A stretch of 64,000 nucleotides of DNA. Origin: CAVQDV01 sp963711375. GTDB lineage: Bacteria; Pseudomonadota; Gammaproteobacteria; Coxiellales; Coxiellaceae. How positions within the stretch are numbered: the first letter of the stretch is position 1; each line of letters starts with the position of its first letter. Under the pieces are notes generated by a model, which ran no database searches, was not told the origin of the DNA, and saw only the letters and a list, made by a program, of their open reading frames with translations. The DNA lies in assembly GCA_963711375.1 (NCBI GenBank), contig CAVQDV010000005.1, forward strand, positions 496,001 through 560,000, in the 5' to 3' direction. Position numbers and translations under genes: made by a program. Shown here in pieces: positions 39,639 through 47,483 of this stretch.

Positions 39639-40628
39639 TTAATTTGCGCCCATTGAATATCTTAATTTTTCAGCCGCAATACGAATCGGATCAGAATCCA
39701 CCGAGGCCAGTCGCCAGCGATTGCATCCACCCACTTCATGAATTTGGCCTTGCAAAGAATGAAAATGGGCTGTGACACCAGCATTATTTAATTTTGCGGC
39801 ATAAATTTCACTTTCATTATAAAAAGGCTCACACTCACCCACTATAATTGTCGCTGGAGCTAGGCGAGAAAGATCGGTTTGATACAAGGGCGAAACATCA
39901 GGATTATTCAGCAAAACACCTTCCGGAATATATTGCTTCATCATCCATTTTAATACTTCTCGCTGAAGACCATAATTGTCCGCAAATTCATAATAGGACA
40001 AATATTCATGCATTAAATCAAGCCATGGAGAAATTAAAACCTGGTGTTTTATGCGAATATTTTCATCGCGAGCCCAACGAGCTAAAACGGTCGCAACATT
40101 TCCACCAGAACTAAAGCCACACAAACTAATATTACTTTTGTCGATTCCAATTTCTTCGCCATATTCAGCAATCCATTTTAGAACATTAAAAGCATCCAAT
40201 AAATTCGTGGGAAATCGATGTTCTGGAGCGCAGCGTTCTTGAACATTTATGACGGTAAAACCAGTGCTTCTGGCTAAATCCATGCAATTGCGTTTTTGCC
40301 ATTCGAGATTGGTGTAAACAAAACCACAGCCCGTAAAATATAAAACGCAAGGTGAAAAGCCCCCTTTTTGATTGGAATAGCAACGAACGTTTACGCCATT
40401 GATGTTTCTGTCTTCAATGCGTAATTGATCTTCCGGAAAGGGAAATTTTTTTACAGAGCCATTTGAAAAGATTTTTTCAAAACCTTCGTCGGCCGCTTGA
40501 ATATAAGCATCCACGCATTGACGAAAATCAATAATATTAATATTGGGATCGAAAGGCAGGGCTTCTGCATTGCCCAAAAATTCTCGCGCACTTCTAGCCA
40601 GTTGAGGCGCATCTACTGCAACCCGCAT
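39639..40628 (-). CDS. Alpha/beta hydrolase of the HSL (hormone-sensitive lipase) family
   Basis: 329 aa. Nucleophile elbow GFSSGGN, acid in GECEPFYNE, and catalytic His in GQIHEVGG. ERCAPEHRFPTNLLDAFNVL is the HSL-type cap-side motif. The oxyanion-hole motif, normally HGGG, reads TGCGF here, so activity may be reduced or the specificity altered. Cytosolic esterase by family; substrate unknown. Good ribosome site (AAGGAG). Monocistronic. Confidence 0.88.
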   Translation of the reverse strand: MRVAVDAPQLARSAREFLGNAEALPFDPNINIIDFRQCVDAYIQAADEGFEKIFSNGSVKKFPFPEDQLRIEDRNINGVNVRCYSNQKGGFSPCVLYFTGCGFVYTNLEWQKRNCMDLARSTGFTVINVQERCAPEHRFPTNLLDAFNVLKWIAEYGEEIGIDKSNISLCGFSSGGNVATVLARWARDENIRIKHQVLISPWLDLMHEYLSYYEFADNYGLQREVLKWMMKQYIPEGVLLNNPDVSPLYQTDLSRLAPATIIVGECEPFYNESEIYAAKLNNAGVTAHFHSLQGQIHEVGGCNRWRLASVDSDPIRIAAEKLRYSMGAN

Positions 40629-40750
40629 AAAAACTCCTTGTTTTCAGCTAAGGGGAAAATCTCGATTCTTCCCTTTTTAGTTTGCGGATGATATCAGAAA
40701 ATTAATTGCGCTGTCTAATTGGTTAAAAATAGCGCAGGGCAAGCTTAGTA

Positions 40751-40849
40751 CAGCTCTCCCCTTGAGGGAAAGGGCCACTTAAAGGTATTTAATTATTTCC
40801 CCTCACCCGTCACGCGGCGCGTGCCGACCTCTCCCACAAGGGGAGAGGT
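40751..40849. repeat. Dispersed palindrome, one partial and one interrupted copy
   Basis: A partial copy at 40753-40773 and a full one at 40799-40849 in which CACGCGGCGCGTG is set between the CCCCTCACC arm and the CTCTCCCACAAGGGGAGAG core. The second lies in the 3' end of the beta-lactamase-like gene and supplies its stop codon. Confidence 0.75.
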
Positions 40850-42060
40850 TTATTGGGAGCAGGCTCGACATAGAGGGGATTTTTTTTGTGGAAGCCCAGA
40901 TCTTCCCAAGCCGCGGAGTCTATTTGTTGTCGCCAATAGCGCTGAGGAGCCTGATTTTTCTGGCTTATATGTGGGAAAACGCGATTAGTCAGTAAAAGTA
41001 CGAAAATTCCATTTTTGGGGCTTATCCAAAGCGAGGTTCCGGTGTAGCCGCTGTGGCCATAGGCTTCTGCGTCAATATATAATCCGGCCGTAAATTGATG
41101 TTGAATTTTTTCAGGCTTATTTAAATTGGGTTCAAGATAGGCAGTATCCCAGCCCAAGGTTCTCGTGCTATTTTTTACAGAATAGGCACGGGTTGTATAT
41201 AAATGCACCGTGCTCGCCTTAAAAAATCGACCCTGTGGACCCACTCCATTATTAAGCATCATTTTTGCAAAAATGCTGAGATCTTGCAGAGTTGAAAATA
41301 ATCCAGCATTTCCAGACACATCCTCAAAATCCCGCGCGAGAGGGTCGGCCACAATTCCCCTAAAAAATTCGTGTTTTTCCCCTGAATATTCGGTTGGGAC
41401 AATATTTTTTTTATGTTTGAGATTTGGCTTAAAATAGGTATGGTTCATTCCAAGCGGCTTAAAAATAAAGCGATGGGTGTATTCATTTAAATTTAGGCCA
41501 GATATTTTTTCCACAATTTTTCCGAGTAGGGCAAAATTGACATCGGAATAAATCGTCCGTTCATGAGGCCTAGCCTCGAGTGGTGTTTGGTAAAGGGCTA
41601 GCCAGGTTTTTACATAATTATCAGCCGGCAATCCGGAACTGTGAGTTAATAAATCTCGAATCGTGATGGTGGCTTTTAATTGGGTTTGGTGTGCGGTTGG
41701 ACCCTTAAATTCCGGGAGATATTGCACCACTTTATCGTCGAGATTTAATTTATGTTCTTCGTATAATTTCATAATAGCTGGTGTGGTTGCTACTACTTTA
41801 GTGAGGGAGGCTATGTCAAACTCCGAGGTTTTTTTATCTAGTCTTTTTTTATCGTAGGTATAATAGCCGAAACATTCTTGGGCGTATAATTGATGATGAC
41901 CACCAATTGCGATGCATCCTCCTGGAAATGCGTGGTCTTTGATGGCGGCATTAAATGTTTTTTTTAGTGATGGGATGTTTTGGAAGTGATAGTGTGGGGA
42001 GGCTATTGCTTTTGTGCAGCCTATTATCAAGAGGATTAAAATTGAAATTCCTTTTTGCAT
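40810..42060 (-). CDS. Serine beta-lactamase-fold hydrolase (class C / penicillin-binding type)
   Basis: 416 aa from the ATG at 42060 (AAAAGGA upstream). Signal peptide of about 20 residues (ISILILLIIGCTKAIAS; a lipobox IIGC is also possible). Active-site Ser-Lys in SLTKVV, the YxN motif in YSDVN, and HSGYTG in place of KTG. This fits the class C beta-lactamase / esterase / D-Ala-peptidase superfamily acting in the periplasm. Odd: the last residues (NKPLPLWERSARAA) come from an inserted palindromic repeat, so the C-terminus is not native. Confidence 0.88.
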   Translation of the reverse strand: MQKGISILILLIIGCTKAIASPHYHFQNIPSLKKTFNAAIKDHAFPGGCIAIGGHHQLYAQECFGYYTYDKKRLDKKTSEFDIASLTKVVATTPAIMKLYEEHKLNLDDKVVQYLPEFKGPTAHQTQLKATITIRDLLTHSSGLPADNYVKTWLALYQTPLEARPHERTIYSDVNFALLGKIVEKISGLNLNEYTHRFIFKPLGMNHTYFKPNLKHKKNIVPTEYSGEKHEFFRGIVADPLARDFEDVSGNAGLFSTLQDLSIFAKMMLNNGVGPQGRFFKASTVHLYTTRAYSVKNSTRTLGWDTAYLEPNLNKPEKIQHQFTAGLYIDAEAYGHSGYTGTSLWISPKNGIFVLLLTNRVFPHISQKNQAPQRYWRQQIDSAAWEDLGFHKKNPLYVEPAPNKPLPLWERSARAA

Positions 42061-42097
42061 TTTTTTCCTTTTGTGTAAACGGGGGGAGGAATTAATA

Positions 42098-42150
42098 CCC
42101 CTCACCCTCTCCCTCTCCCTCTCCCTCTCCCGAAAGGGGAGAGGGGATAA
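42098..42150. repeat. Dispersed palindrome with a CTCCCT tandem
   Basis: CCCCTCACC arm, then about four CTCCCT units (about 42107-42129), then the CTCTCCCGAAAGGGGAGAG core. It lies between nadB and the beta-lactamase-like gene. The tandem is prone to slippage. Confidence 0.75.
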
Positions 42151-42152
42151 GA

Positions 42153-43739
42153 TTATGGTGTCAAAATACTGTTTTGTGCTTCTTTTTCCAATTGGAGATA
42201 ATCCAAATTAAAGTGCGTGCCGCGGCTTTCTTTTCTTTGCACGGCGCAGCGCGCTATGAGTTCGCAGACTGTAATTAAATTGTGTAATTGGGCTTGTTCC
42301 CACGATAAAAATACCTTGAAACCATTATGCATCTCAAGATCTAATTTTATGGCTTCAATTTGATGTAGAGCATTTTCTAATTGCTCTCCTGTACGAACGA
42401 TTCCCACTTGATCCCACATTAATTTTCGCAACTTCAAGGTGATATCATTAATTTCTTTAGAAGTCGCTTTAAATTGATCCTTAAAAATCATCGAATATTT
42501 CAGGGTTAGCTCTCTCGGATTATGCAAGTGGGTTTTTTTCTCGAGTAATTTTTCCCCAATTTTCTGGCCTGCGCTCATCGCAAAAACTAAGCATTCCAAA
42601 AGCGAATTGCTCGCAATTCGGTTAGCGCCATGCAAACCGGTGCAAGCCACCTCACCAACAGCATATAAATTATCAACATCCGTTTGCCCATAACGATCGG
42701 TCACAACTCCCCCGCAGGTATAATGCGCCGCGGGCACTACGGGAATAGGAGTTTTCGTCATGTCGATGTTAAATTCAAGGCATTTTGAATAAATCGTTGG
42801 GAAATGTTTTTTAACCATTTCGGCGGATTGGTGTGAAATATCGAGATAAACACACTCCAGGCTATGCTTTTGTAATTGCTCGTAAATCGCACGCGTCACG
42901 ACATCACGCGGTGCTAATTCTCCCTTGGGATGATAATTCGACATAAACGGCTCACCATTCGGCAAAATGAGCTTGGCACCCTCGCCTCTTAGAGCCTCGG
43001 TAATTAAAAAAAGATTTCCTTCGGGATGAAAAAGGCAAGTGGGATGAAATTGATTAAATTCCATATTGGCGACACGACAACCGGCGCGCCATGCCATTGC
43101 AATTCCATCACCTGACATGGGATCAGAATTACTCGTGTGCAAATAAGCAGAACTTGCACCTCCAGTGGCCAGCACGACCTGCTTCGCGAAAAAATAATTT
43201 AATTGCTGGTTTTCATGATCTAAAACTAAAGCCCCGATACATTTATTTTCATGCACAATTAATTCGGCGGCCATTCGCTCGGTAAAACAATGAATATTCT
43301 TATGATCCTTAATTTGTTCAATTAAGGTTTTCACGACAGCGGATCCAGTTTTGTCGGCAACGTGCATAATTCGTCGGCGGCCGTGGCCACCCTCTTGGCC
43401 CAAATGAAACTTTGAACCACTCGCATCCATAGAGAATTGCACGCCTTGTGAAATTAACCACTCAATGGCAGACTTTGCATTTTTCACGGTAAATTCGACG
43501 ATTTTTTCATCACATAATCCGGCACCCACTGTGAGGGTATCTTGAATATGCGATTGGTGATTATCCTCTTCGCTCATCACAGAAGCGATGCCGCCCTGCG
43601 CACGAGGCGAGGCGCCACCGGAAAGTGGCCCCTTTGTAACCACGGCAATTTTTGTTCTGGAATCTAAGGAGAGGGCCACACCTAAACCGGCCGCCCCGCT
43701 TCCAATAATGAGCACATCAAAAAAATATTCTGTTGGCAT
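42153..43739 (-). CDS. nadB: L-aspartate oxidase
   Basis: 528 aa, normal length. FAD-binding LIIGSGAAGLGVALSL at the N-terminus, GGASPRAQGGIASV, and the substrate-region motifs MEFNQFHPTCLF, GANRIASNSLLECLVF and AHYTCGGV. It oxidises L-aspartate to iminoaspartate, the first step of de novo NAD synthesis; nadA and nadC are not in the window. The stop is followed at once by a palindromic repeat. The 290-bp upstream gap carries the repeat at 43866-43942. Confidence 0.97.
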   Translation of the reverse strand: MPTEYFFDVLIIGSGAAGLGVALSLDSRTKIAVVTKGPLSGGASPRAQGGIASVMSEEDNHQSHIQDTLTVGAGLCDEKIVEFTVKNAKSAIEWLISQGVQFSMDASGSKFHLGQEGGHGRRRIMHVADKTGSAVVKTLIEQIKDHKNIHCFTERMAAELIVHENKCIGALVLDHENQQLNYFFAKQVVLATGGASSAYLHTSNSDPMSGDGIAMAWRAGCRVANMEFNQFHPTCLFHPEGNLFLITEALRGEGAKLILPNGEPFMSNYHPKGELAPRDVVTRAIYEQLQKHSLECVYLDISHQSAEMVKKHFPTIYSKCLEFNIDMTKTPIPVVPAAHYTCGGVVTDRYGQTDVDNLYAVGEVACTGLHGANRIASNSLLECLVFAMSAGQKIGEKLLEKKTHLHNPRELTLKYSMIFKDQFKATSKEINDITLKLRKLMWDQVGIVRTGEQLENALHQIEAIKLDLEMHNGFKVFLSWEQAQLHNLITVCELIARCAVQRKESRGTHFNLDYLQLEKEAQNSILTP

Positions 43740-43865
43740 TAGCTTCTTCTATTTCATCGCTTAAATGAAATTTTAGCATATTTGCGGCCAATACACCCAA
43801 GGCATTTCAGATTCACCAGCAAATTTAAGAGACATGCTGAGCTTTGCAAAGGAACTCCATTAGTC

Positions 43866-43942
43866 GTCATCCGCTACTTGATCTCGGGATCCCTTTTTTT
43901 CTGCATTGGATCTCGCAGAATCGCTGAGGGATGACGGGCAAG
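43866..43942. repeat. Imperfect inverted repeat with GTCATCC / GGATGAC ends
   Basis: GTCATCCGC (left) and GGGATGACGG (right) are mirrored at the ends, with GGATC elements inside. Such elements are common in intracellular gammaproteobacteria and alphaproteobacteria as small dispersed repeats. Only one copy is seen here. Confidence 0.5.
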
Positions 43943-44027
43943 TAACCAAGCTTCTTGCATAAACCCAAACTTTCAAACTCACCCACCCGCCGTTTCTCGC
44001 TGTTGCAATCCGTAGGGAAGAAAAGCT

Positions 44028-45086
44028 TCAAAATAATGATTGCTGAATAAATCGATCAGACTTAGATTTGGATTCGAAATGGACTCCCAAGCCTAAGAGT
44101 CTTATCGAACGCTTTTCATTGGCATATGTTTTTTGGAATAGCTCGATAAACCGCGGGAGACTAATTTCTCTTGTCGCAATTTCCGCTGTTGTTTGCTTAA
44201 AATCACTAAATTTTATTTTGATGTATTGATTTTTTATGCTTCGATTTGGTGCATACGTTTCTAACCGAGTGAGTAAACGAGTATATATTTCCTCTATTAA
44301 TTTAACACTCCCTTCTATATTTTGAATATCCTGCGAAAATGTTCGCTCAACACTCAAAGACTTGCGTTCGCGATTTGGCTCTACGTTTCGGCTGTCTAAA
44401 CCTCTGGCCTGCTCATAAAGCCTTGCCCCAAATTTCCCAAATTTTTCCGTTAATTCAAAGATGGATAGACCCTGTAAATCCTGGCAGGTTTTAATGTGCA
44501 TTTTTTTTAATTTTTCGGCAGTAACTTTTCCAACGCCAAATAAATTATCGACCGGTAATATATTTACAAAAGCCTCGATTTCTTCAGGGCGAATTACAAA
44601 TAATCCATTTGGCTTTTTCCAGCCGCTTGCGATTTTTGCTAAAAATTTATTTGGGGCCACACCGGCAGAGGCTCTTAATGTTTCACCAGCCCAAATTTTT
44701 TCGCGAATCGCTTTGGCCATTAATGTGGCGCTGCCTTGATGATGCGTAATATGACTAACATCTAAATAGGCCTCGTCTAATGCCAGAGGCTCAACCACAT
44801 CCGTAAACTCACGAAAGACGGCATGAATGCGTTTAGCCACTTGACGATATTTGGGCATATCGACGGGGAGCAAGACAAGATTTTTGCACTGCCTCAAGGC
44901 TGTGGCCGTTGGCATAGCGGAGTGAATGCCAAATTTTCGCGCCACATAATTCGCTGTGCAAATAACACCGCGCGAATCCGCGGCACCTCCAACCGCGACC
45001 GGCTTTTCCGCCAGTGCCGGGTTATCGCGAATTTCGATAGCTGCATAAAAGCAGTCCATATCGACATGGATGATTTTGCGCGTCAT
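44028..45086 (-). CDS. dinB: DNA polymerase IV
   Basis: 352 aa. Y-family motifs: HVDMDCFYAAIE (metal and steric-gate region), EPLALDEAYLDVS (catalytic Asp-Glu), then KPNGLFVIRPEE, the helix-hairpin-helix LPVDNLFGVGKVTAEKL, and the little-finger domain. It carries out translesion synthesis. No LexA box was recognised upstream. Confidence 0.96.
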   Translation of the reverse strand: MTRKIIHVDMDCFYAAIEIRDNPALAEKPVAVGGAADSRGVICTANYVARKFGIHSAMPTATALRQCKNLVLLPVDMPKYRQVAKRIHAVFREFTDVVEPLALDEAYLDVSHITHHQGSATLMAKAIREKIWAGETLRASAGVAPNKFLAKIASGWKKPNGLFVIRPEEIEAFVNILPVDNLFGVGKVTAEKLKKMHIKTCQDLQGLSIFELTEKFGKFGARLYEQARGLDSRNVEPNRERKSLSVERTFSQDIQNIEGSVKLIEEIYTRLLTRLETYAPNRSIKNQYIKIKFSDFKQTTAEIATREISLPRFIELFQKTYANEKRSIRLLGLGVHFESKSKSDRFIQQSLF

Positions 45087-45114
45087 GAATTACTTCCTAT
45101 TACGTAGGAGAACT

Positions 45115-45288
45115 ATGGCAAGGGTAGCGATGTTTGTAAAGGCTACTGAGATGAATAAAGAGGGAGTTACCGAGCTCCACCAATTAAAAAGATGTCAAAG
45201 TTCATTTTTTCAAGGAAAACCACCATCTCTCAATCAGCAAAATCCTTGCTTATTAATACTAACCCTCTGCATCATTCAATTAGAATAA
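45115..45288 (+). pseudogene. Possible fragment of a YciI/DGPF-type protein
   Basis: 57 codons from an ATG at 45115 with TAGGAG upstream. MARVAMFVKATEMNKEGV resembles the first strand of YciI-like proteins (VMVLVKAT...), but the rest (LHQLKRCQSSFFQGKPPS) does not continue the fold and the frame ends early. It is either a truncated relic or chance. Confidence 0.35.
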
Positions 45289-45340
45289 TTGCCTATCACA
45301 AAAAATAAATTGCCCTAATCCTAAAACTGCTGCGTGTATA

Positions 45341-46927
45341 TTAAAGTTGATGGACTTTATTAGTATCTGGCGAAGAATTTTCTTGGATTTTTTCGATATT
45401 TCGACGGGCATTATAGATAAGCTCTGCATCTTTAGTGTGCCAGAAGCCCTCTTTATGATAGAGCTCTTGTTTTAGCGTTGTGTTTTCTTTTTTCACAGCA
45501 CTGACAATACCGAACACTATAAAACTGATTGGGCGAGTTAATCCATTAAAAAATTTCGTCACAATATTTTTATTTTTGAAAAGCTCTCTGGCGTCATTCA
45601 TTAAATTATAAGTTCTGGTATAAAATTCGCTGTAAGATTGTCGAGTAAACTGATTCGTCTTCCTCATGACGTTAATTTCTGCCCCTAATGTCAGGAGACT
45701 ATTTTCCAGGCCATTAATTAAAGTATTTCGAGCCACCATTTCAGGAGAAGAAGGTAGCACATCTGGCTTTTGAGCTTTTTCATCTGCTTTTCTCGTCTGA
45801 TCAATTTCACTTAAGAATTCAGATATATTTTCTTGCAAGCTCCTAAAATCGTTTAGAATTAATGTATTGTCCACTTCTTCGAGCACTGTAATAACGTGTT
45901 TAATGTCCTTTCGAATTTCTTGATCTTCAGCAAGCATAGTTTTTATTAAATCTCGAATATTCTTCTCTTCATTAGCGTATGAAGCTTTCGTATTTTTATT
46001 TAAATTATTCAGCATCTCTTCGAAAACACGTCCCAAGGGATAAATATCAATTTTGCAAATTTGTTTGGGAGGATTGTTCACCGTAATTTTAGGCAATTGC
46101 CGAACAACTCGTTCGAGCTGGGTTAATTCTCGCTTGGCTTCCGGAGCGGCATAAAATTCCGTTGCGCGATCTCTTCTCGAGGGTGCTTCTACATTTTCTT
46201 TTTCCATGGTATCCAAATCAATAAGCCTTATTTTTCCATTCTCAATATTAATCATTATATTTTCAGGCTTAATGTCGTAATGAATGCTTACTTTATCATG
46301 ATAGCGCTTCAAATCTTTTGCGAGTTCCAGCATGAAAGAAACACTTTCGGAAAGCGAAAACTGCGTTTGATATTCTTCACTTCTTAAAAGCGTGCCAAGC
46401 GTGCAACCCGATTGACGGTGCATTACTTTCACTCTGCTAAAGCTTTTTTTAGTTCCATCAACAAAAAAAGCCGGCTTTTTGCTTTCTTTTTCATTAATTT
46501 CGGTTTCAGCTGCAAATTGCGCTAGGGCACTTGATTTAGCCGCATCGAGTTTATCCTGGCCATCGGTTAAAAAACTCAGGGGCTCTATTTTTACGCAGCG
46601 TTCAGTCTTATTTTGTTTGAATTGAAATTCGCTTTTGTCCTCAATCCAAAAACGAAAAGCACTACCCTCGAAAACTGAGCCTTGTGCACCTTCTCCGAAG
46701 GCTTCTTCATTAAAGGCCTGAAAACGCTCTTTGCCTGGCGTCATGTATCGCACTAGGTGCTGGGGAAGCCGACATTCATATTCGATATTATCAAGAACAA
46801 TGGGATAGCGCCCGCTTTTAAGCAGATCCACATTTTTGGGCATATAGCTATCGATAACTTTCAGGAAAAGCTTCTTGTCCAGTTCTGACATATCCGGGCT
46901 AATGTTGATGTTTACGACTTTTTTCAT
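45341..46927 (-). CDS. Eukaryote-like Ser/Thr protein kinase, candidate effector
   Basis: 528 aa. Kinase domain about residues 72-345: glycine loop GEGAQGSV (78-85), catalytic Lys K113 (CVKIE), catalytic loop HYDIKPEN (H216-N223), and the metal-binding triad as DLD (237-239) instead of DFG. The HRD arginine is tyrosine, so it may not need activation-loop phosphorylation. A short N-terminal part precedes it; a helical C-terminal region of about 180 residues follows. No membrane segment, unlike typical bacterial PknB. It is divergent from the giant-protein operon at 47484. No PmrA-like box was found upstream of this gene. Confidence 0.88.
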   Translation of the reverse strand: MKKVVNINISPDMSELDKKLFLKVIDSYMPKNVDLLKSGRYPIVLDNIEYECRLPQHLVRYMTPGKERFQAFNEEAFGEGAQGSVFEGSAFRFWIEDKSEFQFKQNKTERCVKIEPLSFLTDGQDKLDAAKSSALAQFAAETEINEKESKKPAFFVDGTKKSFSRVKVMHRQSGCTLGTLLRSEEYQTQFSLSESVSFMLELAKDLKRYHDKVSIHYDIKPENIMINIENGKIRLIDLDTMEKENVEAPSRRDRATEFYAAPEAKRELTQLERVVRQLPKITVNNPPKQICKIDIYPLGRVFEEMLNNLNKNTKASYANEEKNIRDLIKTMLAEDQEIRKDIKHVITVLEEVDNTLILNDFRSLQENISEFLSEIDQTRKADEKAQKPDVLPSSPEMVARNTLINGLENSLLTLGAEINVMRKTNQFTRQSYSEFYTRTYNLMNDARELFKNKNIVTKFFNGLTRPISFIVFGIVSAVKKENTTLKQELYHKEGFWHTKDAELIYNARRNIEKIQENSSPDTNKVHQL

Positions 46928-47483
46928 ATATTTTTTAAGTTACCTAATAGAGTCTCTTACCGTGATAGTACCTCTTTTTGGTGAAAAAAACAATTAAAAC
47001 TGGTCTATTAAGCCTTAGAATCACCTTTATATCAGAGCCTTTGGAGAGATTAGCATTTAAAATTCCACCAGGCCGACTAAAGCCTGCACTCCATTTAACT
47101 GATTGATTTTTAAATTATGTTTATTAAAGCTTGATTTTGTCATCCCTTCAAAACTAGCTGAATTAACACCTTACATGGCTTACAAACAGACAAAAAATTT
47201 AGAAAATCTTTAAAAATTTAAGATTTTGTTAACATTCGTCAGGTACAATGATATCTAAGTCATAAAGGTTTTCGCTTCTACAAGGAACTAGAGGCGCTGT
47301 TAATTGCTGGGATGCATAGCTTTGGTAGAGTCTTATGTATTCGAAAAAAGTATGTGCTAGTTCCGTGATTCAGAAATGCAATCCCATTGCCCTCCTATCC
47401 TCTCGAATGCCATCTGCACTCAATACCCCGAATTTTTCATTTGAATTTTTAGTTTTTGTACAATACCCTTTTAGGAGGTTGAT
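46928..47483 (+). other. Intergenic region between kinase and 1326-aa gene
   Basis: About 556 bp without a gene. The part near 47217-47249 holds a PmrA-like box and -10. The remainder is AT-rich DNA in which no RNA gene or repeat was recognised. Confidence 0.6.
47217..47249 (+). promoter_or_regulatory. PmrA-like box and -10 element, locus 2
   Basis: TTTAAGATT-TT-GTTAACATT (47217-47236), each half 7 of 9 to the PmrA consensus with exact two-base spacing, then seven bases to TACAAT (47244-47249). Same first half-site and same box-to-(-10) distance as at 30956. The start codon is 234 bp further on, implying a long 5' leader. Confidence 0.55.

Noticed and set aside
46928..47100. PmrA-like box for the minus-strand kinase
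   Set aside because: Only an isolated CTTAATAG half-site is present; the partner half and spacing do not fit.
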